Source: Coriolopsis trogii
Lineage: Eukaryota; Basidiomycota; Agaricomycetes; Polyporales; Polyporaceae
DNA: 64,000 bases
Assembly (NCBI GenBank): GCA_020543525.1
Contig: JAHYIO010000031.1
Span: 2,790,001 to 2,854,000 of the forward strand
Direction of reading: 5' to 3'
A program made the translations under genes and the position numbers. The notes under the pieces are model-generated. The model did no database searches, was not told the DNA's origin, and was given only the letters and a program-made list of their open reading frames with translations. This document shows positions 43,451-54,649 of this stretch, piece by piece. Numbering within the stretch: the first letter of the stretch is position 1; every line of letters starts with the position of its first letter.

Positions 43451-44856
43451 AACCACATATACGACGGAGGCAATTGGTTGTTGCGAGCGCATCATTCGCG
43501 ACAGAGATTCCTTGTGAACGTTGTGAACTTCTCGACTCAGTGTCAGACGACTCAGCGCGCCACGAAGTCAACCACGTGCCTCCTTGACGCGCTTCAGCCT
43601 GCCCTGAAGTCTCGTAAACCGCTCCTGGTACGCTCGAAAGAAACAAGCACATATACATAATGTTCACCTACATGCTCTCTCGGAATGAGGCAGGCAATTG
43701 ATCGGGAAACAGGCCACAAAAGACTGTCTCACGGAGCATGGGCAGACATCAAGCGCATATCAATCCGGTGAATACCGATGGATATGCATCTCGGTGGTAT
43801 TCAACGTCCTATCTAGAACTGTGAAGGTAAATAACAGCGGCCAAGGCTAGTCTGCGCCAAGATGGCAGACCATGATTCATGGAATAGCGCACAGTGACAC
43901 ATAGGACGGCCAGCAATCAGTCTGAACGCGAAGAGTGTCGTAGGGGCCGGCCGGTCAGTCCGCACAGGCTCCCTACGCGTGGGTTGTGAGGGCGGGGTAG
44001 GGGCAGATTGGTCAGTCCAATGCGGGCGCCAAGGAATTCCGTAGTGAGCTTGGTAGCCAGTAGGGTAAAAAGAGGTTACATGTTCATGTTCACTGTGAGG
44101 GATTTGTGAGGCAGGGCAGCGGAACAGGCGGAGCAGGCGGGCGCCAAGGATCTCCGTAGAGGCTTGGTAGCCATCAGGATAGGAGGACATGTTCGGATTC
44201 GGTCGCGGGCGAGATTAGCTTTTTTATGGTGAGGTAAACTCGCATAACAGCCTCTCGCTGACGCATTTATGCTGCTGCGAGGGCGAAAGCTAGGAAGTCG
44301 AGGCTTTTGGCTTTGACCCAGCTTTGACATCAAGCGGTGGCCATTTGGCAACGCTTTGCCCTCCTGTAAATCTCGAGCCACGAGTGCATAATCAATTCAT
44401 GAGTGCCAATCAAAGCAAGATACCAGCACTACAGGTAGCAGTGCACCAATTATGGTGGTGAGAGCTCGTAAGTTGAGACGAAGGCGTCGGAGTCAAGTAC
44501 AAGCAGCGGGCGCCAGATGCTGCGTCAGTGTGCAAAGCGCCCAATTTGAAAGTCGGATACATACCGCTTATCAGATAAGATAAAGAGTCATGGAGCACAA
44601 AAAATGGGATGGGCTCTCCTGCTCTCTTGCTCGATGTCGGTCATACACTTCCTCGCGCCCATCGCCTCCTTCGATCTCTTCAGTAGGTCTCGCATTCCCT
44701 TTTATCTTGAGCCCAGCTTATCTGTCTGTTCCTCAGTCGTGCCTCCCGTCAGGGATCAATCAGGCTCGGGAGCAGAATCATAGACTGCTGGATCTAGGGT
44801 GAGCACAACCCAAGCCATCCCCGTCACTGCAGTATCTCACGACTCAGCAGAGGACC
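43177..44856. other. Intergenic region between GH31 copy 2 and ADE6
   Basis: The first ~440 bp is the diverged outer part of the right inverted-repeat arm. The middle carries an imperfect tandem repeat (43975-44205). The last ~400 bp includes the ADE6 promoter, pyrimidine-rich close to the start. No protein gene recognised. Confidence 0.5.
43975..44205. repeat. Imperfect tandem duplication, unit about 115 bp
   Basis: Two copies share the ordered blocks TTGTGAGG, GCGGGCGCCAAGGA (starting 44022 and 44137), TCCGTAG, GCTTGGTAGCCA, and ACATGTTC. Spacing between copies is 115 bp. No coding potential. Confidence 0.7.
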
Positions 44857-47800
44857 ATGCTGGTCATTCACGGAAGCTCGGCTCTCTCTCCGTCTAAACG
44901 AGACGTCGTGTTGAAGAACATCCAGAAGGCACTTCCACAAATCACATCCGTTGATGCTCTCTACCTCCATCTCGTCTCATGTTGCACGGGCGACGCTGGA
45001 TTGGCCCTCGCGGAACCAGATTCCCCCCAAGGAAATGTCCTGTTGCAACTGTTAGAGTACGGAGATCACTTCCAATTGCCTACCACTGTAGACGCCTTCC
45101 AAGACGGTCAGAATGTCGTCTATGTCCTCCCTCGACCAGGTTCGGTCTCCCCCTGGTCAAGCAAGGCGACAGATATTGCACGCCTTTGCAACCTCGGCGA
45201 CTATGTGGAAAGGCTCGAGCGTGGAATTGCCTTCGTGTTCACTACGAGCGATGGCTCCAGAATCACGTCCGACATCCTTGCCACTATAGCTCCCCTCATT
45301 CACGATCGCATGACTCAGACCGTTCAGCTGTCTCTCCCGCATCAAGAAGCGATCTTCAGCCACAAGGGAGCGAGTCCTCTGCGAACGATCGACCTTGTCT
45401 CTGGGTCTACCGGCGATGCAGCGAGAGAAAAACTGGTGGCTGCCAATAAGGAACTTGGCCTTGCGCTCTCCTCGGACGAGATCGACTACCTCGTTGACGC
45501 ATATGTCTCTGGACCCGCTCCCATCGATCGTAATCCCACGGACGCAGAACTGTTCATGTTCGCTCAGGTGAACTCGGAGCACTGTCGCCACAAAATCTTC
45601 AACGCGTCGTGGACGATCGACGGTGAGGCCCAGGACACCTCCCTCTTCCAGATGATCCGCAACACGGAGAGGCTGAATGGTACCGGCACCATCTCTGCCT
45701 ATTCGGACAACGCTGCCGTCTTCGAGGGTCACCGAGCACCCCGGTTCGCTGTTTCATATACCGCTGCAAGCAACGCGAATCCGGGTATCAAGCTCCTCTA
45801 TAACGCTGAGGAGGAAGACATGCCTGTCTTGGTCAAAGTCGAAACGCACAACCATCCCACTGCTGTCTCCCCATACCCTGGTGCAGCGACAGGCTCTGGT
45901 GGTGAGATCCGTGATGAGGGTGCAGTGGGGCGCGGATCGAAGCCCAAAGCTGGTCTTGCGGGCTTCACTGTCTCCAACCTTCTCATCCCTGGATACGAGC
46001 AGCCTTGGGAGACTGACTTCGGCCGCCCCGCGCACATTGCATCCGCTCTCGATATCATGACCGAGGGCCCGCTCGGAGCCAGTGCGTTCAACAACGAGTT
46101 TGGGAGACCCGCCTTAGCAGGGTACTTCAGAACATTTGCCGAGACCGTCCGTCTTCTTGATGGCAGGGCAGAGGTTCGGGGCTACCACAAGCCTATCATG
46201 ATCGCCGGTGGGCTCGGGAACGTACGCCCAGAATTTGCCCAGAAGTCGAAGATATCGCCCGGCGCGAAGATCGTCGTGCTCGGTGGCCCTGGCCTACTCA
46301 TCGGTCTTGGTGGAGGGGCCGCGAGCAGTCAAGTCTCCGGTACTGGTTCTGCTGATCTGGACTTTGCCAGTGTCCAGCGCGACAACGCCGAGATGCAGCG
46401 TCGCTGTCAACAGGTCATTGATGCGTGTACCAACCTGGGGCCTGACAACCCGATCCAGTCTATCCACGACGTAGGCGCAGGCGGTCTCTCCAACGCTCTC
46501 CCTGAACTTGTTCACGACTCCGGCCTTGGAGCGACGTTCGAGATACGTGACGTCCTCGTCGCCGACGCGAGCATGTCTCCGATGGAGATTTGGTGCAACG
46601 AGAGCCAGGAGCGATATGTCCTCGCCATTGCTCCGGAGCAGGAAAAGCTCTTCCAGAGCCTCGCCGAGCGCGAGCGCTGTCCATTCTCCGTTGTCGGCAC
46701 CGCCAACGACTCGGACGAACTCGTTGTCACCGACAGACTCCTCGGGCAGGACGTCATCAATCTGAAGATGTCGACCCTCTTCGGGAAACCTCCTCGCATG
46801 CATCGCACCGACGAGCATGTCGCGCCCCCGGCAGTACCCTTCAAGCCCGACTTGGCGGAGTACACCTCAGAGGCTGAGATGCCGGCGCGCATAGCGCAAG
46901 CAGTCGACCGCGTCCTACGCCTGCCGTCCGTCGGCTCCAAGTCGTTCCTCATCACCATCGGCGATCGCACCATCACCGGCCTCGTCGCGCGCGACCAGAT
47001 GGTCGGGCCGTGGCAGGTCCCCGTCGCGGACGTCGCAGTCACCCGCTCATCGTACGGCTTCGACGTCCGTACAGGGGAGGCTATGGCCATGGGCGAGCGC
47101 ACGCCTCTCGCGATTCTCAGTGGACCGGCGTCCGCGCGCATGGCCGTCGCGGAGTCGCTCACGAACCTCGCCGCGGCGCACGTCGGGCCTCTCGGGCGCG
47201 TGAAGCTCAGTGCGAACTGGATGTGCGCGGCGAGCAAGCCTGGTGAGGGCGCGGCGCTCTACGATGCTGTCAGGGCTGTTGGTATGGAGCTCTGCCCCGC
47301 ACTTGGGGTGGGTATTCCCGTCGGGAAAGACTCGATGAGCATGTCGATGAAGTGGCAGGACGGCGAGGAGAGGCGCGAGGTTAGTGCGCCGCTCTCGCTC
47401 ATCGTCACCGCGTTCGCTGCAGTGGAGGACGTGGGTGCGACGTGGACACCCCAGCTTCGCAAGGATATCGGCGAGCCAACGTCGCTGCTATTCTTTGACC
47501 TCGCGCGCGGCAAACAACGCTTGGGAGGATCCGCAATCGCCCAAGTGTTCAAGCAAGTTGGGTCGGAGGCACCCGACGTGGTCGAACCTCAGGACCTCAA
47601 GGTGTTCTTCCAGGCCTGCCAGGAGGTTCGCACCGAGCTTCCAGGTGCCGTTCTAGCTTACCACGACCGATCCGACGGTGGTCTTTTCACGACGCTCGTC
47701 GAGATGGCATTTGCTGGGCGGACTGGCCTGAACGTCAACTTGGAGCCTATATCGTTACAGACTGACAGTGTGTCTGCTCTATTCAACGAAGAGCTGGGCG

Positions 47801-48930
47801 CCGTCATCCAAGTCCGCGACAGCGATATTGTCAAAGTCACCGACTTCTTCACTGGACGAGGTTTTCCGGCCTCCTCCATACACAACGTCGGCATTGTCAC
47901 GTCAGACGAGATCATCAAATTCACTTCAGCGACCGGCAGAGAGGAGGTATTCTCCAGTACACGCGCACACCTACAACAGGCCTGGGCCGAGACGTCCTAC
48001 CGCATGCAGTCTCTCCGCGACAACCCGCAAGGGGCCAAGCAGGAATACGCGCTCATCAGCGACCCGACGCACAAGGGTCTCTACTTCGACCTCACGTTCA
48101 CGCCTCAACAGTCTCGGAGCCTGTTCCGGCGCCCAAAAGTTGCCATCCTCCGCGAACAGGGTGTGAACGGTCACGTCGAGATGGCCTGGGCGTTCACCGC
48201 GGCGGGGTTCGACGCCGTCGACGTGCACATGTCGGACGTCCTCTCCGGGGCGACGTCCCTGTCCTCCTTCCGCGGCTTTGCAGCATGCGGCGGTTTCTCC
48301 TACGGCGACGTGCTCGGCGCGGGGAAGGGCTGGGCGAACTCGGTCCTCCTGAACGCGACCGCGCGGGCCGAGTTTTCTGCCTTCTTTGCGCGCGAAGACA
48401 CGTTCGCGCTCGGGGTGTGCAACGGCTGCCAGTTCATGAGCGCGCTTCGCGAGATCGTACCTGGGGCGCAGGCCTGGCCTGACTTCAAGCCGAACGCGAG
48501 CGAACGCTTCGAGGGGCGGGTCTGTGTCGTCGAGGTCGTCGAGGGGCCTGTCACCTCGCGCTCTGTCTTTCTTCGCGACATGGTCGGCTCGAAGCTGCCT
48601 GTCGCGGTCGCCCACGGGGAAGGCCGCGCGTCGTTTGGGAGCAAGGGGTCCCAGAGCGACCTCGAGGCGCAGGGCTTGCTCGCCGTGCGGTATGTGGACG
48701 GGGCGGGGGCGCCCACGGAGACGTACCCGCTCAATCCGAACGGGAGCCCGGGTGGCATCACGGGCGTGCAGACCCCCGATGGGCGAGTGCTTGCGCTTAT
48801 GCCGCACCCCGAGCGCGTCGTCACGCTTGAGAGCAACAGCTGGTACCCGCCCGAGTTCGTGGACGCGTGGAAGGGTGTGGGCCCGTGGTTCCGGCTCTTC
48901 CAGAGTGCTCGCAAGTGGTGCGGAGAGTAG
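44857..48930 (+). CDS. ADE6: Phosphoribosylformylglycinamidine synthase (FGAM synthase, purine biosynthesis)
   Basis: One uninterrupted frame of 1357 aa, the normal size for the large eukaryotic PurL-type enzyme. It converts FGAR, glutamine and ATP to FGAM, the fourth step of de novo IMP synthesis. The N-terminal domain is followed by a linker and the synthetase region with FAQVNSEHCRHKIFNASWTI, KVETHNHPTAVSPYPGAATG SGGEIRDEGAVG, IMIAGGLGNVRPE, SIHDVGAGGLSNALPEL and VGIPVGKDSMSMSMKW. The C-terminal class I glutaminase domain shows VAILREQGVNGHVEMAWAF, the nucleophile in GVCNGCQFMS, and the His-Glu pair in LMPHPERV. The start MLVIHGSSALSPSK fits homologues. Lack of introns contrasts with its neighbours. 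Confidence 0.97.
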   Translation: MLVIHGSSALSPSKRDVVLKNIQKALPQITSVDALYLHLVSCCTGDAGLALAEPDSPQGNVLLQLLEYGDHFQLPTTVDAFQDGQNVVYVLPRPGSVSPWSSKATDIARLCNLGDYVERLERGIAFVFTTSDGSRITSDILATIAPLIHDRMTQTVQLSLPHQEAIFSHKGASPLRTIDLVSGSTGDAAREKLVAANKELGLALSSDEIDYLVDAYVSGPAPIDRNPTDAELFMFAQVNSEHCRHKIFNASWTIDGEAQDTSLFQMIRNTERLNGTGTISAYSDNAAVFEGHRAPRFAVSYTAASNANPGIKLLYNAEEEDMPVLVKVETHNHPTAVSPYPGAATGSGGEIRDEGAVGRGSKPKAGLAGFTVSNLLIPGYEQPWETDFGRPAHIASALDIMTEGPLGASAFNNEFGRPALAGYFRTFAETVRLLDGRAEVRGYHKPIMIAGGLGNVRPEFAQKSKISPGAKIVVLGGPGLLIGLGGGAASSQVSGTGSADLDFASVQRDNAEMQRRCQQVIDACTNLGPDNPIQSIHDVGAGGLSNALPELVHDSGLGATFEIRDVLVADASMSPMEIWCNESQERYVLAIAPEQEKLFQSLAERERCPFSVVGTANDSDELVVTDRLLGQDVINLKMSTLFGKPPRMHRTDEHVAPPAVPFKPDLAEYTSEAEMPARIAQAVDRVLRLPSVGSKSFLITIGDRTITGLVARDQMVGPWQVPVADVAVTRSSYGFDVRTGEAMAMGERTPLAILSGPASARMAVAESLTNLAAAHVGPLGRVKLSANWMCAASKPGEGAALYDAVRAVGMELCPALGVGIPVGKDSMSMSMKWQDGEERREVSAPLSLIVTAFAAVEDVGATWTPQLRKDIGEPTSLLFFDLARGKQRLGGSAIAQVFKQVGSEAPDVVEPQDLKVFFQACQEVRTELPGAVLAYHDRSDGGLFTTLVEMAFAGRTGLNVNLEPISLQTDSVSALFNEELGAVIQVRDSDIVKVTDFFTGRGFPASSIHNVGIVTSDEIIKFTSATGREEVFSSTRAHLQQAWAETSYRMQSLRDNPQGAKQEYALISDPTHKGLYFDLTFTPQQSRSLFRRPKVAILREQGVNGHVEMAWAFTAAGFDAVDVHMSDVLSGATSLSSFRGFAACGGFSYGDVLGAGKGWANSVLLNATARAEFSAFFAREDTFALGVCNGCQFMSALREIVPGAQAWPDFKPNASERFEGRVCVVEVVEGPVTSRSVFLRDMVGSKLPVAVAHGEGRASFGSKGSQSDLEAQGLLAVRYVDGAGAPTETYPLNPNGSPGGITGVQTPDGRVLALMPHPERVVTLESNSWYPPEFVDAWKGVGPWFRLFQSARKWCGE

Positions 48931-49184
48931 CGACCTGGACGGGGTGCAGTGCTGGTGGGATGGGGTTGGCATGTGCGTCCGAGGGATCCTCGAGCCAAAA
49001 TGGTGCATGTGTTAGAATGCCCTTTACAATCGGGAGCCGCATGGAAGAAGTATTGCCAATAGCGATGTATTCTTATCTTAGGGTGAAACAAAAGTCAATG
49101 TAGAGCTGGGTGTCATATTTTACCTATCTCCGTGACAATCAAGACGACTTGAGGGTAGGATAGAAAATTGACAGTACTCAAGGG

Positions 49185-49212
49185 TTCAGTACGTTCAGTA
49201 CGCTCAGTACTC
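49185..49212. repeat. Short minisatellite with repeated TTCAGTACG
   Basis: Three successive near-copies of a 9-10 bp unit around TCAGTACG, in the 3' flank of ADE6. No further significance seen. Confidence 0.5.
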
Positions 49213-49556
49213 TGCCCTTTCGTGCGGAATGGTCAGGTAAGCTCGGTAAAAACAGGGTATATTGCACTCCCGTCTTCGACTGAACAACTTTGGGTCCTCT
49301 CGAATCACGAACACCAACCTACGAAATGCTGCCTGTCCACAAGAGGACGAAGTGCTCCAGATCGAAGATAGGTATGGTACAGTGCCGTTTTGAGCGAATA
49401 TTCGAGGCTCCTGTGAACTTGACGTATGTCACATTCCAGGGATTCATTGAAGACCGGTTTCCCGTGATACTGTGCTCGGACTTCAGCTTGAAGAATCAGG
49501 AGTGCGCATCTTCAGCAATGCATTGGAAGAGCGTGATTGTCGAGAGGCAACGTGAA

Positions 49557-50932
49557 CATCAGGAAAAATCCGATTCTCTAATTGACCATAATTACCTCTA
49601 AATAGAGCCGATTAGAGCCATTATACCGATTAGGGTCATTCGCTAGGTCCCAACTAATTATGAGACAATAGGGTCGATTAGTATGCCATTAGAGCTCCTT
49701 CGTCGTCATGGTCCACGCATAATCTGGGGTCCAGTTTTCCAGTAAAAGACAATGCATTAGTGCGGACGGAGATACACAATCTAAGCTACGAAGCTATTAT
49801 ACTTGTACATGCACAAGCCCATGCGCCCACAACACACACCGTCCTCCTTGTGGTGAAGCTGCCCGCTGCTCACTCTATCTGACTGTGCATCGTATCAATG
49901 TCGGTCTTGTACGACACACTCCTACCGCGTTGTGGTGGGGTTTCCGTCGCGTTTGGCCGCCTCATAACGCACAATTTGAACTTTCCTAAGGCGCCATGGG
50001 GGCTACTCACATACATACCCAGTCTTGACGGCCCTACAGCGTAGCCATGCGGCCAGAAACATCAGCATGTTATGAGGTGATCACAGACAAAGTACTTACT
50101 AACATCACAATGCTATCACTAGGCGCCATGAGATTACGCCCGACATCAATGATCACAGTAGAAAGCGAAAAATTTGCTGCAGTATAACAAGTCAGTGACA
50201 GATAGTACCGCAGCGCAATGACATACATACTCGCACAGTGACACCAAGTGTATCACTAGGTCGCATTCTGTTCGCGTGGAGATGACCGAACGCCCGCACC
50301 CATAGAATACAGCTAGTAGGGTGGCCATGCTACTCACCATACGTGCTGAACGCTCCTCCATATCCATGATGTCCTTCAATGCCACAAGTTCGGCCCCTAG
50401 GTTTCACTCCAGACGGCTCCGGGGTCGTTGCTAGGCACCAGTTGACAGCGAGCATTAGTCCCAGCAGACTAGCATTGTCCAAGTCCTAGCAGACAGAAGA
50501 GGATATACAAGCGCCAGAGAGCGGACCCGAGCTCAATAGTCCAGCCTCAGATTGTCCACGAGACGAGTGTTGACAGCACGAGAGCAAGTCTCAGAGTAGT
50601 GACGCGGGAGGAGTGAAGTTGAACATCGGAAGGCGCGCAGTTGCACACCGATCGGAAGCTGCCGTCCTAGCTTAGGGCGGGGTTCAGCGCACTCCACGGT
50701 CCTCCAGTGAACAGCGGTTACCTTGTTCGCTCTCAATTTTGGCCGACGTGCCTCGCGTTTTCTCTCTGAAATTCGTATTCTCGTATATGTGGGAGCTTCA
50801 CAGTGCATTCCACGCCAAATGAGATGTTTCACACAACGAAGGGAAAATTAGTGACCATTAGTTGGCGTTATCAGCATTATAGGGAGGGCTCTCTAATTTA
50901 GTTCCGATTAGGAAGTTGGATTTTTCCTGATG
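49557..50932. mobile_element. Non-autonomous DNA transposon-like element with terminal inverted repeats
   Basis: The ends are exact 15-bp inverted repeats, CATCAGGAAAAATCC at 49557-49571 and its complement at 50918-50932. Imperfect pairing continues for about 25 bp more (CTAATTG versus CTAATCG, ATAATTA versus TAAATTA). Sub-terminal copies of CGATTAG occur at 49609, 49627, 49674 and 50905. The 1.38 kb interior has no transposase-like frame. Target-site duplication is not clear from the flanks (GAA left, AAG right). Superfamily cannot be assigned; hAT-like or CACTA-like elements also have sub-terminal motif arrays. Confidence 0.6.
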
Positions 50933-51488
50933 AAGTATATGTTGAACTTTGTTCCTGCCAGCCCGTTCGCTGACTAGTGCGCACTTACAGGACATTATCC
51001 GTTACCGCTCAGGAGCAGGGGTTCCCGCCAGACCAGAAGCAAGCTTGTCAGATTCCATGACAGACTGTGGAGTCCAGAGTGCCTCGGCTCGCCGCCACGG
51101 ACTCAGCAGGAAGGATGGCGCGTAAACCCCGGGTGCCATGAAACACGCAGCGAAGGTGGGGATTGCGTATCGAATGGAGAACATGCCACTCTGCCTCTCA
51201 CGCCGTCCAACATCCGGTGAATGGAGAACCCTACGATGGTTAAGCGACCTTGGCCGGGACACGACGCGTTCGCCCGGCACACAGGAGGTGATGCGCGCCT
51301 ATCCTGGGCGAGGCGCGACAACGAGCGTAGTTACCATATATGGGCGGTCAGCTAGCACGGTGCTGTGCCCATGACGTTGACGTCCGCTGAATCACGACAA
51401 ACACAACAGAGCTCGCCTGACGCCTGGCACGACGCTGCATCTCCTTATATCTCCCTTCGTATCTTCGCGTCCTTCGACCACCGCCGTT

Positions 51489-53130
51489 ATGCTTCGCACC
51501 TCGCCTCTCCTCCGTGTCCTCCCTGCGCGCACTGGCCTGCGCCAGTCCGGAGTCTCTATCAAGCACAGATGCGGTCTTGCAACATTGGCGTCGGAGAACC
51601 CAGGTGCGCATATAGAAATTATATTGTTTGTCCATGCTGACGAGCAACGCGTGACGGACTATCACTATCTAGCCAAACGGCAGTTCCAACCTCAACGCAG
51701 GGCGATGTCCTCCTCCACTGATACCCCGGCGCTCTTCAAGCCGGTCAAGGTTGGAGACACCACGCTCGCCCACCGCGTCGTGCTCGCCCCGCAGACGCGC
51801 TACCGTGCCGATGCCGCCCACGTCCCGACCGACCTCGGGCTGGAGTTTTACAAGCAGCGCGCGAGCGTCCCCGGCACCCTCCTCATCACCGAGGCTACCT
51901 ATATCTCTGCGCAGGCCAGCGGACAGCCCCATGCGCCTGGCATCTGGAACGACGCGCAGATCGCTGCCTGGAAGAAGGTGGATAGAAACCAGTCAGACTC
52001 GAGCAAGGCTGACGCGACTCCTGGTAGATTACGGACGCCGTCCACGCAAAGGGCTCGTACATCTACTGCCAGCTCTGGGCTCTGGGCCGCGCCGCGATTC
52101 CGGAGGCGTTCCATGCGGAGTTCCCCGACTATCCCTACGTCTCCGCCTCCCCGATCCCCCTCAGCACGAACCCGAACCACACGCCTCGCGAGCTGACCAA
52201 GGCCGGTAAGCACCCGCCGTGCGCTTACTTCCCTCCACTCCCTTACTCACGTTCCGTCCGCCCAACAGAGATCAAGGAGTACGTCGAGTGGTTCGCGACC
52301 GCTGCCATCAACGCCGTCAAACGCGCGGGCTTCGACGGCGTCGAGCTGCACGGCGCGAACGGCTACCTCCCCGACCAGTTCCTCCAGTCCGTCTCGAACA
52401 AGCGCACGGACGAGTACGGCGGCCCGGTCGAGAACCGCGCCCGGTTCATGCTCGAGATCATGGACGCCATCGCCGCCGCCGTCGGGCCCACCAAGACGGC
52501 CATCCGCCTGAGCCCCTGGAGCAGGTACCAAGGTGCGCTCGGACGTCTTGCGCCGTTTGGTTGCGAGTGCTGAGACACAGGGACGGCTCAGATATGCGCG
52601 AGGACGACCCCGTGCCGACGTTCAGCTACCTCGTGGAGCAGCTGAAGCAGAAGCACCCGAACCTCGCCTACGTGCACGTCGTTTCGCCTGGCTCACCCGG
52701 CTGCGAGGGACCGAAGGACCCTGCGGTACGTGTCCGCGCCTTATGTACACTCTGTAACGTCTCATGAAGGGGACCTCCATCATGCAGCAAGTGGAGTTTA
52801 TCCGCGACATCTGGGCACCGGGCCCCACGATCACGACCGGAGGATACGACCGCGAGTCCGGGCTCAAGGTCGCGGAGGAGACGGGCCAGCTCGTCGGCTA
52901 CGCGCGCTGGTTCACTGCGAACGTGAGTAGCTTCGTGAGCCGTTGGATCGTCGTGCGGTCGCTGGTGCTGACCATGTGCTCTGGATTGACAGCCCGACTT
53001 GCCGTTCCGCCTCAAGCACAACATTGAACTGAACCAGGTCGACTATGAGACTATCTACGCGCCGATGACTGAGAAGGGCTACACGACGTACCCATTCTCG
53101 AAGGAGTTCCTCGAGTCACAGAAGAAGTAG
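51489..53130 (+). CDS. Old yellow enzyme family NADH:flavin oxidoreductase (OPR-like), possible mitochondrial leader
   Basis: Seven exons (51489-51603, 51673-51977, 52028-52205, 52269-52532, 52592-52725, 52788-52922, 52993-53130) give 422 aa. The FMN-binding barrel shows [52 protein letters not shown], and the active-site block [29 protein letters not shown], where His and Asn bind the carbonyl and Tyr donates a proton. The end is [13 protein letters not shown]. The family reduces activated C=C bonds. The first exon encodes an Arg-rich, acid-free stretch, [20 protein letters not shown], resembling a mitochondrial presequence. The second ATG at 51705 begins the usual cytosolic-type protein of 373 aa. 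Confidence 0.9.
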
Positions 53131-53432
53131 GCAGCCGCGCTCGTTGTAATCTAGGCCTGAGGCCTGAGAATTGATGGTACTGTAAAACCTCCCAAATGTG
53201 TGACGGTGGGGAATGGGAAAATTGAAACGTCAACGTGAAGGAAGAAATAGACTGCTTTGTGCATGAATCGCAACACAGACGTTGAATTCAGAATCATATG
53301 GCATTCGGGCAGATTAAGTTGGTTGCACTACGAAGTCGCACACAAGAAGATCAGAATGAAGGAAGGTATATTCATACACGATTGTTACAACGCTTTACAC
53401 TACGCGCAACTGTCATGCTAATAGCACGCTAT
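53131..53432. other. Convergent 3' region between OYE and HSP12-like genes
   Basis: About 300 bp of 3' UTR sequence for two converging genes; nothing else seen. Confidence 0.4.
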
Positions 53433-53823
53433 TCAGTTGTCGCCAAGGCCCATGGCGTTCTTCGCCTTCTGGGTCATGGAGGGCTATAATGGAGATGAAT
53501 GAGCGACAAGTGTCACCGAGCATACACCTCGGCCAACTACATACCTGAGTCTCGTTCGAGTTGGAGCTGAACGCGTCGCCGACCTTCTGCGTCGTGGACT
53601 TCTCGCTCTGGGGCTCGAGGCTCGAAGCGGCAGAGTCAGACTTGCCCTTGAACTTGTCGCCCATGTGCTCCGTCGTCGACTTCTCAGAGTCGGGCTGTAG
53701 AAAAGTGACGCGGGGGTCAGATCTCCTGCGCCAGAACGCCGAGACGCGACGCTCGGGCAGAACACATACCTTGAGAGCGGCGGAAGCCTTGTCGGTGAGG
53801 GATTGGCGGCCCATGTCAGACAT
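53433..53823 (-). CDS. HSP12: HSP12/HSP9-like small stress protein
   Basis: Three exons (53823-53770, 53694-53545, 53483-53433) give 84 aa: MSDMGRQSLTDKASAALK, then SEKSTTEHMGDKFKGKSDSA and STTQKVGDAFSSNS, ending AKNAMGLGDN. This matches the fungal Hsp9/Hsp12 (Awh11-type) family: small, highly charged, disordered proteins that fold into helices on membranes and protect them in heat, osmotic or stationary-phase stress. A TATATA sequence on the minus strand at 53940-53935 lies 112 bp upstream of the start, consistent with a TATA-driven inducible promoter. Confidence 0.93.
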
Positions 53824-54649
53824 GATGAAGACTAGGTGGGAGTGGTGGAGAGAGGGAGAGTTGTGGAGGGTTGGGTTGAAAGAGCAGCAGAGAGATTGTG
53901 AGTGGATGGATTCACCCCCCAGCTCACCTCTCGTTATATACCTTCTGCTCATCCCGTAACGGGAGTGGTCCTCGATCGCAGCCCCAGAGACGGACCAACG
54001 ATGGGCCACGATGAGTCGATGACGTTGCGAGTTCCCAAGGGCGCAAGGCCAGTGTCCAGGAGTGGGGCGCGTCATCGCTGCCAGACGCGCATGACGCGTG
54101 AGGGCAAACGCGGTCAGATGACCGCTCCAGACCGCGATGCCCGCCCGGTATGGTAGAGGGTGTACTGACGTCAGCCTGCCAAGGTGGTCAGACGGTGGTG
54201 TATCAAACGCAAAGTGGAGAGCTCACCGCAACCGGGAGAGAGGACTACGTGTCCAGACGTGCGTGACGTCGCCCACGAGAGTCCAATGAGTCGAGGAAGC
54301 GAGCTGCCTTTCTGTCAAGAGAAGAGTCTTGGATCCGGAGGGTGTCAGATGTGCTCACCATCGACAAGGCGGCCAGTCGCACACGCTCACAGAAGAGTTA
54401 GACATTACTTATCGTAATCAGATAGTACAGGACAGAATAGTAATACACCGTCCGCGCCAGTACAACGCGAGCCTCGAGATCCGGCCATCAACACATACTT
54501 GCTACACTTACCACACCAATCACACTCCAGCATGATCCGCCCTGCGCAGTGCCCGCACCAATCAACACGGTACACCGACGCCAACGCACCATCGCTGCCC
54601 CAGTCTCCATCTGCATGCAAACGAAGGGTCATCGGGGCCTGGGCCCTAC
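53824..54649. other. Intergenic region upstream of HSP12-like gene
   Basis: About 825 bp. It carries the HSP12 promoter and the 3' flank of the RING gene. A minus-strand frame near 54405-54632 contains CGHC and CDWCGKC clusters that could belong to an extended RING-gene C-terminus (see that entry); otherwise nothing recognised. Confidence 0.4.
53935..53940 (-). promoter_or_regulatory. Likely TATA box of the HSP12-like gene
   Basis: TATATAAC read on the minus strand, about 112 bp before the ATG at 53823. Position and TATA-dependence fit a stress-inducible gene; not tested. Confidence 0.45.

Larger units (their letters stand above)
48931..51488. other. AT-richer intergenic region containing a transposon-like element
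   Basis: About 2.5 kb without a supported protein gene. It includes the ADE6 3' flank, a minisatellite, the inverted-repeat element 49557-50932, and the old yellow enzyme promoter. Confidence 0.5.

Noticed and set aside
47971..49008. 345-aa open frame antisense to the ADE6 C-terminus
   Set aside because: Low-complexity Arg/His/Pro translation caused by GC-rich codons of ADE6; no motif.
49290..49601. 103-aa plus-strand frame reaching into the left end of the transposon-like element
   Set aside because: No recognised domain, and it crosses the predicted element end, so it is unlikely to be one gene.
54405..54632. Minus-strand frame with CGHC and CDWCGKC clusters, possible zinc-binding peptide
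   Set aside because: Too short and isolated; better regarded as the 3' region of the RING-H2 gene, noted there as a possible extension.
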